Origin: Henckelia pumila
Taxonomy: Eukaryota; Streptophyta; Magnoliopsida; Lamiales; Gesneriaceae
Reading direction: 5' to 3'
Length of the DNA stretch: 64,000 bases
NCBI RefSeq assembly: GCF_033568475.1
Contig: NC_133122.1
Span: 19,413,206-19,477,205, forward strand
The position numbers were made by a program, and so were the translations under genes. This document shows, in pieces, positions 1 to 9,836 of the stretch. Below the pieces are notes generated by a model. That model worked only from the letters and a program-made list of their open reading frames with translations. It searched no databases and was not told the DNA's origin. Every line of letters starts with the position of its first letter. Within the stretch, counting starts at the first letter, position 1.

Positions 1-819
1 AGTTCTTGTTATTTGGGTCATTTAACTGCATGTTAGAATAGGAAGCATGTTTTACTTGTGATTAGAATTAAGAACTTGTAGTGACTCGTTTGGGAAAAAT
101 TAGAAGTGGTATGAATCTGTTGGGAATTTTCTGCGTGCAGGGAGAATTCTAGTTGGAGGCAACTCCACGTTTGCGTTGCTAGATTCAGGGGCTACGCATT
201 CGTTTATCTCCCTGGAGTTTATCCGGCGGGTAGGCATCACACCTGAGAGTAGTGACAGTGGGTATGATGTTACTATGCCGTCAGGGCAGGTTATGTCTAC
301 CTCGAAAGTTATTCGAGGACTGGAGTTAGAGCTGCAGGGACACTCCATTCGAGCAGATGTAGTAGTCTTGCCTTTGAGTGGTTTTGATCTTATTTTGGGT
401 ATGGACTGGTTGACAGTCAATGGAGCTTCGATTGATTTTCGTCGGAGATCAGTGTCAGTGAGACCTACAGGGGGCGACCCGTTCACTTTTCATGCATCTC
501 AGAGCAGTGATATTCCTCAGGTGATATCCTATATTCAGGCGAGGAAGTTGTTGGGACGGGGTTGCCAGGGGTTTTTAGCGAGTATTGTCACGACTTCAGA
601 ACCATCTAGCAGATCATTATCAGAGTTAGAGGTGGTTCGTGACTTTCCGGATGTCTTTCCGGAGGATGTTGCCGGAATTCCACCAGTGAGAGAGGTGGAG
701 TTCAGTATTGACTTAGTGCCAGACACCGTGCCTATCTCTAAGGCACCGTACAGGCTTGCTCCTACCGAGATGAAAGAGTTGAAGGAGCAGATTCAGGAGT
801 TGTTAGAGAAAGGCTTTGT
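1..819 (+). pseudogene. Ty3/Gypsy protease to RT N-terminus fragment
   Basis: From about 144 to 819 one frame encodes a retroviral-type aspartic protease (LDSGATHSFIS near 176-210, then the ILGMDWL strand) followed by the start of a Gypsy reverse transcriptase ([17 protein letters not shown], then the APYRLAPTEM stretch). It stops after GFVR, where RT should continue, because the sequence switches to LTR sequence of the neighbouring Copia element at 820. Bases 1-140 do not look like gag; a pyrimidine-rich stretch ending in GCAG at 132-141 abuts the coding part, so this is either an intron 3' end or a rearrangement border. It is a non-functional remnant of a chromovirus-like element. The family call is secure; the exact lineage is not. 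Confidence 0.85.
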
Positions 820-1222
820 TCGAATGCTTTATCTGTAGCCATTCTGTGTTTTTGCCATTTTAGTGCAACCTGTTGTCTCGATGCAAGAGTCAACAGATCT
901 TCTGATACGCCGGTTCTGCTTTTGATAAAAGATTTTGCAATGAACGTCTTGTCACAAGTACTTGTCTTGAGATATCTTGATAAGCAGTTGGCATTCTTCC
1001 GGTAGATAGATTTATCCTCTGCTGGTTTGAATAACCAGTCGATAGGCTTGTGATTGCAACCGGTCGAGAGACAAAGGCGGTTGACAAGCTTCCGGTAGAT
1101 AACTTGAAGGGTTTAGACGGTTGCGGTAGGAGTCGTAGTAGATTCCTGAAATACAAAAGATTGGTAGCATATTCCTATACAATGAGTTGTTGTTTGTTAT
1201 CACCAAAATGTCGGATTCAACA
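820..1222 (-). repeat. truncated 3' LTR of the Sirevirus-like element
   Basis: 403 bp collinear with 10717-11119 (4 mismatches, no gaps). Its outer part, matching 9837-10716 of the intact LTR, is absent and replaced by Gypsy coding sequence. The shared TCG at 820-822 is a possible microhomology at the join. Confidence 0.9.
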
Positions 1223-1238
1223 ATTTCCCCCTTTTTGA
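1223..1238 (-). other. polypurine tract of the Sirevirus-like element
   Basis: On the minus strand a purine run with AAAAAGGGGG directly precedes the LTR start TGTTGAATCC. This is where plus-strand DNA priming is expected, and it fixes the 3' LTR boundary. Confidence 0.75.
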
Positions 1239-1398
1239 TAATGACAAAACTTAAGTGCTCCAAAAACAATATGAAAGCATTAAAATGAACTTCATTGAGA
1301 GAATGAATTTCATTAATTACAATAAGCATTCTTATTACACCTACTGAAGAAAAACAAAATGAGATACAGCTGCGATAAGTAAGGAAGAGACAAGTTGT

Positions 1399-4179
1399 TC
1401 ATCTTTTGAACCAACTGGCTCCTCCTGACCTATCGCCTTCTCTTCTTCTTCTGTCGGCTTCTTCCTTTCTTCTGGATTCTTCTTCACGTCTTCTTGCCTC
1501 TGCTGCTCTTCGTTGCTCTTCTTCTCCCTTTTTGGCATCACCTTGGTTGAGTCGAAGGATGATCTCAGTGAGTTGAGTGCCAAGGCAGGCTTGCATAGTA
1601 TCAATTTTTGCATCTAGTTGAGCAAGTAGAGTAGCTTGCATAGTGTCCATCCGATCATTCAACTGCCTATGAAGGCGGTTTTTGGATCTGATAACTTGTT
1701 CGGAGACGGTGGAGAGCGTTTTGATTTGAGTGCGATGATGGGCAGTGATCTCTTTGGACAGATGAGCAAGGTCTCGAGATACGGTCTCAAAATGCCGAAT
1801 CATCGTCTGGCGTGAATTGTCAACCCATGAGGATGTGTTTGTGATGTCTTGAGAAAAGGATCGAACTGTTTGCATGAGCTCATGAAGCCTATTTATCAAA
1901 GTGTGATCCAGAGCTGCTGCCATGACTTCAATTAATGAGTCATCAGTCTGAAGCATTTGACTCTGTGTGTCATTCCTTGGTGAAACCGGGCCAGACTCAA
2001 GATGATGTGGTGCTGGTGATCTGGCTGGTGAGCTAGCTGATGGACCTTCCAGTAGTGGTACAGTTGGAGATGTAGGGGTCTCGACTGCAGCCAAGATGGT
2101 TGGTGGAGTAGCAGGATCAGCACTCGGTTCATCCATTAGGAGATCTTCCACAAACTTTTCAGTAGCTGGAGACGGTTGAAGTGCTGGGTCAGCATCAGTC
2201 ACTGGCTGTTCTGGAGGTGCAAGTGATACAATAGTGCTTGGTATCTCTGTTGGGGGCACTACTGCTTCACTGCTGCAAGGAGCCTCTGTCACAGAGGTGA
2301 CAGGAATTTCTTGTTCAAGCACTTCGAAAGAATCTTGTAGACGGGTGGAAGAGGTGTGAGCGGTCGCCGCTGGAGATGAGTGAGCAGTCACAGCTGCTTC
2401 CGGTTGAATTACTGCTTGGACTGCGGTTGAGGCGGGGTCGACCGATGAAGATGCTCCCACAATCAATCCTAGAGCGGATGACTGAAACAGGTCAGCAGTG
2501 ATGAGACCGGTCAGAATCCCATCTGAAAGAGTAATAGCAGAGACGTCTTCTTCACCCTGATCTTGGGTAAGAAAAGTCTTCATCATCACCTGTGCTTCCA
2601 GTCCATAAGCCTGTAAACAAGCTGCTGAAGCTGTTGTCTTTACGTTGTTAAGAGCTTGGAAGTGCTGAAGTAGTTGAGTGATTTGACGTAGACTATTCTG
2701 TAGTCCAGTCAAAATCACAAAGTCATCGGCGGCGGTAGGACTCTTGGATTTGAAGTTCTTGACACGCTCATTAATCAACAGAGATAACAGGATTCCTCGA
2801 AGCTTCAAGTCGATGAGCTGTCTTCTTCCCAGAGCCTCCACGATGTCTTCAGTGTCAGCAAAGAGAAGCATCTTCTGCTCAATAACGTTCAGAGCTTTCC
2901 ACTTAGGAAATATTTGAGCAAGCGTCAGGTGAGTACGGGAATGATGCCATCTGTCAAAGCGCTGTAGGTGACGCTTGACAGTGCGGAGAACGTGAGAGAT
3001 GATCAAGTTGAGCTCTACAGTAGCTGCTGGTTGAGCCTTAGGTGAGTAGATCATCACACCTTTCCCTTTGTCCTTGGGATCAGTGAGAGTGACCTTTGGA
3101 GTTGATGAGGCACCTTCCCTGATTATCACACCCTTGGTAGGACGTGGAGCAGTAGTAGCAGTAGTGGTAGTAGTCTCGACCGTTGGCAGAATTGGTGTTG
3201 GAACGGTAGGAGCAAGTCCAGAAAGGGACTTTAACTTCTTGTGCTGCATCTTCTTCTCGCCTGCAGGCGTGGATGGCACAGCTGCTTTGGAGACAGAAGG
3301 AGATGACTTGCTGAAGGCTTGAATCAGTGGAATGTTCTCACGTGATTCTTCTTCAGAGTCAGACTCTATGATAAGTTGACGCTTGGCAGATTTCTTGGTA
3401 TGGGCTGGTTTGGCCGCTACCGGGACTGTTGAAAGCGGTTGAGTGACAGCAACAACACTTGCGGTTGAAGGCAGAGTGTCGACCGCAACCTCTTTCTTGT
3501 TTAGAAACTTGAAGATTGTAGACTTGTTGAGCCATTTGGTGGGATGCAGAGGCTCAGTCTTGGAGAAGTCTACTCCAAGGACGCTCAAGATGTGGCAAAT
3601 TTGCAGAGAAAATCCCTCGGATTGCCCTTTTCCCCTGATCATTTCACATAAAGTAGTGAACAATATGTCTGACCAGTTGATGTTGATTTTGGAGGCGATA
3701 CAAGCCATGTATTGGAATTTCTCCATCGTCACCTTGTCGTATGATCCAGCCTTGGCAAGAAGATTCTTGGCCACGATGTTGGTCAATAGCCTAAATGGAG
3801 CTTTAAGAGATGTCTTCTGAGCCGGCAGTTTGATCGGAGCATCAGTGGTTGAGAATTCCTTCAACCAGTATGAGCAGTTACCATCGGGAAGATCCGCGCA
3901 TTTTGTCAAACCCCTGGAGGGAAGATCAAATGTGCTGGCGAAGAACTTTTGATTGAAGGAGTAGGACTCTGTCCGGATCAGGCATTTGACAGTCACATGC
4001 TCAATTTGAGCGGTTGCAAAGAACTCCTTCAAGACAGGCAGATCGCAGATGGCGCTGCTTCCCAAAAACTTCTTCAGTCCAGAGGCTTCAAGCATGGTGA
4101 AGACCTCCGTGATTCCTGCATTGTTTGCCTCAATAACGGAATCAAAGTTGATTGCAAGGCAAGTCTTCTGGATCGACAT
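1399..4179 (-). CDS. Sirevirus third ORF (env-position protein), 926 aa, coiled-coil
   Basis: An uninterrupted 926-codon ORF lies between pol and the 3' LTR. Its N-terminal 230 residues look globular and have no enzymatic motif I recognise. The middle (about 240-720) is low-complexity, rich in Ser, Thr, Pro, Ala and Val, with a Lys/Glu-rich segment. Residues of about 735-870 have heptad spacing typical of a coiled coil, and the C-terminal 50 residues alternate Arg, Glu and Lys (RRREEESRRKEEADRRRR). I see no signal peptide or membrane span, so despite the 'env-like' slot there is no support for a membrane glycoprotein. It stays open although pol is broken. A TATA-like box lies about 125 bp upstream. 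I recall many similar ORFs annotated under unrelated host names in gesneriad genomes. Function unknown. Confidence 0.75.
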   Translation of the reverse strand: MSIQKTCLAINFDSVIEANNAGITEVFTMLEASGLKKFLGSSAICDLPVLKEFFATAQIEHVTVKCLIRTESYSFNQKFFASTFDLPSRGLTKCADLPDGNCSYWLKEFSTTDAPIKLPAQKTSLKAPFRLLTNIVAKNLLAKAGSYDKVTMEKFQYMACIASKININWSDILFTTLCEMIRGKGQSEGFSLQICHILSVLGVDFSKTEPLHPTKWLNKSTIFKFLNKKEVAVDTLPSTASVVAVTQPLSTVPVAAKPAHTKKSAKRQLIIESDSEEESRENIPLIQAFSKSSPSVSKAAVPSTPAGEKKMQHKKLKSLSGLAPTVPTPILPTVETTTTTATTAPRPTKGVIIREGASSTPKVTLTDPKDKGKGVMIYSPKAQPAATVELNLIISHVLRTVKRHLQRFDRWHHSRTHLTLAQIFPKWKALNVIEQKMLLFADTEDIVEALGRRQLIDLKLRGILLSLLINERVKNFKSKSPTAADDFVILTGLQNSLRQITQLLQHFQALNNVKTTASAACLQAYGLEAQVMMKTFLTQDQGEEDVSAITLSDGILTGLITADLFQSSALGLIVGASSSVDPASTAVQAVIQPEAAVTAHSSPAATAHTSSTRLQDSFEVLEQEIPVTSVTEAPCSSEAVVPPTEIPSTIVSLAPPEQPVTDADPALQPSPATEKFVEDLLMDEPSADPATPPTILAAVETPTSPTVPLLEGPSASSPARSPAPHHLESGPVSPRNDTQSQMLQTDDSLIEVMAAALDHTLINRLHELMQTVRSFSQDITNTSSWVDNSRQTMIRHFETVSRDLAHLSKEITAHHRTQIKTLSTVSEQVIRSKNRLHRQLNDRMDTMQATLLAQLDAKIDTMQACLGTQLTEIILRLNQGDAKKGEEEQRRAAEARRREEESRRKEEADRRRREGDRSGGASWFKR

Positions 4180-4302
4180 GATAGCTGTAGATAAGAACTC
4201 GAGCAGAGAGTAAGCAAAAGCTTGATAGTAATACGATAGAACTTTTAATGCAATATAAAAGCTTTAGCAACGGTGAAAGGTTGATATACGAGTGTAAAGA
4301 AG

Positions 4303-4311
4303 TATATATAG
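4303..4311 (-). promoter_or_regulatory. candidate internal TATA box upstream of the third ORF
   Basis: Minus-strand CCTATATATAC lies about 125 bp before the ATG at 4179, at a distance that would give a leader of about 95 nt. The spacer between pol and the third ORF (4180-4542) has no coding sequence. Functional promoter activity is inference. Confidence 0.35.
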
Positions 4312-4520
4312 GAACCTATGGGCCATAGGGTGACGTCATGAAAAGTATTTTTGAAATTCAAAAAGTTTTGAAGAGTATAATCACCGCGCCCAATTAATGT
4401 CATTTGGTTCAAAGCACAAAGCTGCTAGTACGGAGCCTGTCAGAGACTAGCTAAAGGCGGATGATATGCCAACATTTATGGCAATGTAACACCTAAGCTA
4501 TTAACGTCATACTAGCAATC

Positions 4521-4534
4521 ATTCCCCCTAAAAA
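4521..4534 (-). other. second PPT-like tract between pol and the third ORF
   Basis: The minus strand reads TTTTTAGGGGGAAT just after the pol stop at 4543-4545, resembling the terminal PPT. Extra polypurine tracts are reported for Sireviruses; the role here is inferred. Confidence 0.45.
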
Positions 4535-4542
4535 CATGCATA

Positions 4543-7500
4543 CTAACTTGGATCTACTAAGCCAAGAATATTTCGAAAATATGAAAACTTAGCGTCCGGT
4601 AAAGGCTTGGTGAATATGTCTGCTGCTTGCTGATCGGTAGAGATGTATTCCAGCCTGATTTCCTTCTTTAAGACATGATCTCGGATAAAGTGATGCCTGA
4701 CATCAATGTGCTTTGTCCTAGAGTGCATCACTGGATTGTGAGTGATGGCTATGGCACTTGTATTGTCACAGTAGATTGGAGCTTCACTCGACCGGATTCC
4801 ATAATCATTAAGCTGCTGTTGAATCCAGAGTATTTGAGCACAACAGCTGCCAGCAGCAAGGTATTATGCTTCGGCGGTCGAGGTAGCAATTGATGTCTGC
4901 TTCTTACTTGACCAAGAAATTAGTCTATCTCCAAGGAATTGACATGTGCCACTTGTACTTTTGCGATCAATTCTACAACCTGCATAATCTGCATCTGAAT
5001 AGCCAATAAGATTAAGATTTGAATCTTTGGGATACCAAAGACCCACATTAGTAGTTCCTTTAATATATTTAATTATTCATTTGGCGGCAATGAAATGAGA
5101 TTGCTTAGGTGCTGCTTGAAATCTAGCACATAAACAAACTGAATACATGATATCCGGTCGACTGGCAGTCAAATAAAGCAATGAGCCAATAAGGCCTCGA
5201 TACATTGTTACCTCGACCGGGATTCCCCCTTCATCTTTATCAAGCTTGATTGATGTACTCATGGGGGTAGATACAGTTGAGCACTGTTCCATTCCAAACT
5301 TCTTTACCAATTCCTTGGCATACTTGGATTGATTGATAAATATTCCAGTTTCAAGTTGCTTCACTTGCAATCCAAGAAAGAAATTGAGCTCGCCCATCAT
5401 GCTCATTTCAAATTTCTCCTGCATCATCTTAGAGAACTTTGAGCACAACTTGGGGTTCGTTGACCCAAATATAATGTCATCAACATAAATTTGTACTAGT
5501 AGCACATGATCACCTTTTACAAATTTAAACAAGGTCTTATCGACCGTTCCAATTTGGAAATCATGTTCAAGAAAAAATTTTAGTAATGTATCATACCATG
5601 CACGCGGTGCTTGTTTTAATCCATAGAGGGATTTGTCAAGTTTATATATATATTGAGGATGAGTAGGATTGACAAAACCTGGTGGTTGTTCAACGTACAC
5701 CTCTTCTTGAAGTAGACCATTGAGGAATGCAGACTTGACATCCATTTGATAAACTTTAAAGTCCTTGAAAGCTGCATAGGCAAGAAAGATGCGGATTGCT
5801 TCTAGTCTTGCAACTGGCGTGAAGGATTCCTCAAAGTCTATGCCTTCTTCTTGTCTGAATCCTTGTGCAACAAGTCGAGCTTTGTTACGCACAACAGTGT
5901 CATGTTCATCGAGCTTGTTACGAAACACCCATCTAGTTTCAATCACATTTTGATTTTCCGGTCGAGGAACTAGATGCCAAACATTGTTGCGGGTGAATTG
6001 ATTCAACTCTTCTTGCATAGCTTCAATCCAGCTGGCATCTGATAGAGCTTCATCTATATTCTTGGGCTCTACCTGAGATATGAAAGTTGCATGCAAGAAT
6101 TCATTAATCATTTGACCACGTGTTTTTCGAGGAGCAGAAGGGTCACCTATGACCAACCCAGGTGGATGATCTTTGTTCCACCTAAAATAATTCCCTAAAG
6201 GATTGTCATCAATTGGTTGACGAACATCCTCGTTTACTGGATCATCATTGGCAGGAGGATCGTTATCAACTGGTGGATCCTCTTCTGGCCTTGTTTGATC
6301 ACACACGGTAGAGGGAACTGGATCATCCTTCTTTGGAGGATATGGATCACTGTCACTTTCTTCCTGTAGATTTGTGTTTTCCAGTCTATGACTCAGATCA
6401 TTTATGCTCCCTTGAGTTTGTTCTGTACAAAGAATAGATTCATCAAAAACAACATGAATGGTTTCCTCGACCGTTAGTGATTTTTGATTGAACACTCGAT
6501 AAGCTCTGCTAACGGCTGAGTAACCAATAAAAGTTCCTTCGTCTGCTTTGGCATCGAAGGCTGTCAAATGATTTTTGCCATTGTTGTGGATAAAGCATTT
6601 GCACCCAAAAATTTTGAAGTATGAAATATCAGGTTTTGTGTCATTCCAGATCTCATATGGAGTTTTGTTAAATCGTTTATTAATCATAGATCTGTTTTGA
6701 GTATAGCAAGCTGTGTTAACTGCTTCTGCCCAAAGCCTTTGAGAAACATTTGAATCAGCAATCATAGTTCTGGCTGCTTCTTTTAAAGTACGGTTCCTTC
6801 TTTCAGCCACCCCATTTTGCTGTGGGGATCTAGCAGCTGACAACTCATGCTTGATTCCCTGATCATCTAGATAAGTCATAAGAGCGGTGTTTAAAAATTC
6901 AGTCCCTCTATCACTCCTGATTCTATCTATCACCGTAGATTGTTCATTTTGCAAGCGTTTAAAAAGCTTAATCAGGTGAGGTGCAGTTTGATCTTTTGAA
7001 GAGAGAAAGATGACCCAAGTAAATCGAGAAAAGTCATCTAAAACAACAAGAGCATATCTCATTCCCCCTATGCTTCTTACTGGTATAGGACCAAATAGGT
7101 CTATGTGAAGTAAATCTAAGCATTTGGAAGAAGACATACACCCTTTATTTTTAAAGGTTGCTCTCACCTGCTTTTCTAGTTGACAAGCAGGACAAACTTT
7201 GTCTTTTATAAAATCTCCTTCAGTCAGACCAGAAACCAAATCATGCTTCCTCAAGTTAGAAATGGACTTAAAATTTAGATGATTTAACCGCTTATGCCAC
7301 AACCAATGTTTATCATGATGAGCAGTAAGAAAAGTAGGTGAAGAAATATGTGAGCAAGACCAGTTTACCTTGTAGGTGTTTAGGTCTCTTACACCGGTCA
7401 TAAGAGTCTCACCTTTGTCATTTTTGATGATGCAAGTGTGTTTGTGAAACTCGACCGAATGATCATTGTCACATAGTTGACTAATACTTATCAAATTATA

Positions 7501-7770
7501 GCACAGTTTGTCAACAAGAAACACATCTTTAATAATGATGTTACCATGGATAATCTTACCCTTACCCACGGTTTTACCTTTGGAGTTGTCTCCAAAGCTG
7601 ATCTTTGGTCCTTTGCACAGCACAACTTCTGTTAGAAGTTCTGGATTCCCTGTCATGTGCCGTGAGCAACCACTATCTAAGTACCAGGTAGTGTCCTTGA
7701 TAGAAGTGGTCTTCTCGCCCGTTTGGACTTTTAGTACCTGCAAAAAGTGAAGAACTTTTGGTACCCATAT
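4543..7770 (-). pseudogene. Copia pol (PR-IN-RT-RNase H) with two nonsense codons
   Basis: The minus-strand frame runs from just after a TAG at 7771-7773 to a TAG at 4543-4545. In order it shows protease [10 protein letters not shown], the HHCC GAG-pre-integrase finger (CPACQLEKQ), integrase with [17 protein letters not shown] and [12 protein letters not shown] supplying the DDE residues, RT with [12 protein letters not shown] and YVDDIIFGS, and RNase H with GYSDADYAGC, TSTAEA and the DNTSA region. The frame is interrupted by TGA at 5077-5079, between RT and RNase H, and by TAA at 4864-4866 inside RNase H; otherwise it is collinear without frameshifts. RNase H would not be made, so the copy depends on other elements if it moves. 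Confidence 0.93.
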
Positions 7771-7971
7771 CTAGTAGGGTCCAGGTCGGATTAGCCCTTT
7801 AGAGACCCACACCTGGAACATCCTTACAGGTTTGCCCGTGTGTGTGTCCAGAAATCTGTGCGGTCGGTAAGCAGTAAATGTGTGTGCTTGTGAGGTTGCT
7901 GTGTGCTGCTTGCCTTTTTGATCTTTATCAGTTAGCATGTACCTCTTTTGAACTGGCCTGCAATTAAAGTA

Positions 7972-9783
7972 CTAGTAAGGCTTCTCCTTTGACCATCTTC
8001 TCTTAGAGTAGTTAGACTCATTCCATGGCCTTTTGAAATTAGATTGGTTTCCCTTTCTTCTTTCATTAGGTTTTGGTTTGACCCAAGTTCCTCTTTGATT
8101 AGAGATCTGGGGATCCACATATCCCAGCCCTCTATGCTTAGAGCTTCGTTCGTTAGATACTTTCTGATTTTTGTCAAAGCTGCACTCATCATGTTCATAT
8201 ATCGTGCTGGACCTGACAAATCTTATTTTGTTAAGATTGCCTTTGTCCAGGCTTGACTGAATACAAGATTCCATAGACTGTGCATTTGTTCCAAACCCTA
8301 GACCGGTTTTGTCATGTGCCGGTCTTTGGATTTCTTGAATCTTGTCAATGGTTACAGAAGATTTATTCCAAGCCTTAATTGTTTCAAGTAGTTTTTTGTT
8401 CTCAGTCAAAGTTGCTTGGAACACTCTTTTCAAGGTGTCATTCTCAGTAGCCAGCAGACTTAGCTTGACCTTAAGACCATCAAGCTCTTTTCGCTGCATG
8501 CAGCTTGATTCGCTTGACTTATCTTTTAGTTCAGCTCTTTCTGCCTTTACCTCCTCGAATTCCTTGGATAATGCTTTGTATTCATTATCCATTTCGTGTA
8601 AAGCAGTAACTAGATCACTGTGAGTAAATTCAGGTGAACCAAAGTCAAATACCTCCTCAGCTTCTTCTTCGATGTCAGCCATAAGGCATTCCACCTTTTC
8701 ATCATCGCTGTCATCTGAAGAGCTTCCGGTATTGGGATTGTCAGAGTCAGACTCAGCCCACTTGCTTTTGCTTTCGTCTGCTACTAGAACCCTTTGGTCT
8801 CTTCCTTTTCTAAACGTCCTCTTGTCCTCCTTGCCCCTTCTTTTTTCGAAGACTTGCTTCTGATCATTGCTCTTAGGCTTGGTGCAATCTGCAATGAAGT
8901 GGCCTGGCTTGCCACAGTTAAAACAAGTAGGACCATCGTCTGTATGGTCCGATTTATGATAATTTTTAAATTTAGAATTGTTTTTACGCATAAATCTACC
9001 AAATTTCTTGACAAAGAGTGTCATGGCTTCGTTGCTGATTTGCTCAGCTGATCTCTTTAGAGCTTCCTCGACCGGTGGACGCATCACCGTTGAGGTTAAG
9101 GCCTTGGTTGGTTGAGAGGTAGATGGTTCATCTTCTGTCCTCATGTTGAGCTCGAACTCGTAGGCTTTGAGATCTGCAAAGAGATCATGCAGTTCAACCT
9201 TGCTTAAGTCTTTCGACTCCCTCATGGCCACTGTCTTGATCTCCCATTCTTTGGGCAAAGCTCTCATAACCTTCACAGCAATTTCACGGTTAGTATAAGT
9301 TTTTCCTAAAGCAATAAGATCACAAATGATACTACTAAACCGTTCATCAAATTCAGCCATGGTTTCCCCTGGCTTCATTTTGGCATTGTCATATTTTTGA
9401 ATGGCCATGGTGAGCTTGTTTTCCTTGGTCTGGTCATTTCCTTCACACAGCTGAGTGAGCTTCTCCCAAATCTCCTTTGCTGTGGAGCATGACTTGATTT
9501 TGCTGAACATGTTCTTGTCCATTGTTTTGTATAGGATGTCCCGGGCCACATTGTCAAGATTGGCCTTCTTTTTGTCCTCAGTAGTCCACTCAGCTCTTGG
9601 TTTCTCAATCATTTGTCCTGCACCATCGGTTAGAGCTGGGTTGACCTTCATGATTTTGATAGAACCGTCTGTTATGACATATAGCATGTCATCATCCTGT
9701 GCTGCAAGATGTGCCTGCATGCGAATTTTCCAGTCATCATAATCTTCTTTAGAAAACATAGGAATTTTGTTGAAAGAAGTCAT
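7972..9783 (-). CDS. Copia gag polyprotein, 603 aa
   Basis: Intact gag of the Sirevirus-like element, starting 40 bp downstream of the PBS. Residues of about 1-230 match the UBN2/retrotrans-gag type (WEKLTQLCEGND, MAEFDERFSSI, VMRALPKEW). A CCHC zinc knuckle CFNCGKPGHFIADC lies near residue 285 in a basic context, consistent with RNA binding. Residues of about 395-480 are rich in Glu, Lys and Leu and look coiled-coil. The reading frame is the same as that of pol: it ends in TAG at 7972-7974, and a second in-frame TAG follows at 7771-7773. The protein should form the virus-like particle in the cytoplasm. Confidence 0.9.
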   Translation of the reverse strand: MTSFNKIPMFSKEDYDDWKIRMQAHLAAQDDDMLYVITDGSIKIMKVNPALTDGAGQMIEKPRAEWTTEDKKKANLDNVARDILYKTMDKNMFSKIKSCSTAKEIWEKLTQLCEGNDQTKENKLTMAIQKYDNAKMKPGETMAEFDERFSSIICDLIALGKTYTNREIAVKVMRALPKEWEIKTVAMRESKDLSKVELHDLFADLKAYEFELNMRTEDEPSTSQPTKALTSTVMRPPVEEALKRSAEQISNEAMTLFVKKFGRFMRKNNSKFKNYHKSDHTDDGPTCFNCGKPGHFIADCTKPKSNDQKQVFEKRRGKEDKRTFRKGRDQRVLVADESKSKWAESDSDNPNTGSSSDDSDDEKVECLMADIEEEAEEVFDFGSPEFTHSDLVTALHEMDNEYKALSKEFEEVKAERAELKDKSSESSCMQRKELDGLKVKLSLLATENDTLKRVFQATLTENKKLLETIKAWNKSSVTIDKIQEIQRPAHDKTGLGFGTNAQSMESCIQSSLDKGNLNKIRFVRSSTIYEHDECSFDKNQKVSNERSSKHRGLGYVDPQISNQRGTWVKPKPNERRKGNQSNFKRPWNESNYSKRRWSKEKPY

Positions 9784-9822
9784 GATTTTAAAACTTTAGA
9801 TCAGCAGTTGAGAAAAGAACCC

Positions 9823-9834
9823 GCTCTGATACCA
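9823..9834 (-). other. primer-binding site, tRNA-iMet
   Basis: Minus-strand TGGTATCAGAGC, the standard complement of the plant initiator-Met tRNA 3' end, lies 2 nt inside the 5' LTR. It fixes the LTR boundary at 9837. Confidence 0.9.
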
Positions 9835-9836
9835 CT

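Noticed and set aside
1399..4179. True envelope glycoprotein
   Set aside because: No signal peptide, transmembrane segment or cysteine pattern is visible; only the position suggests env.
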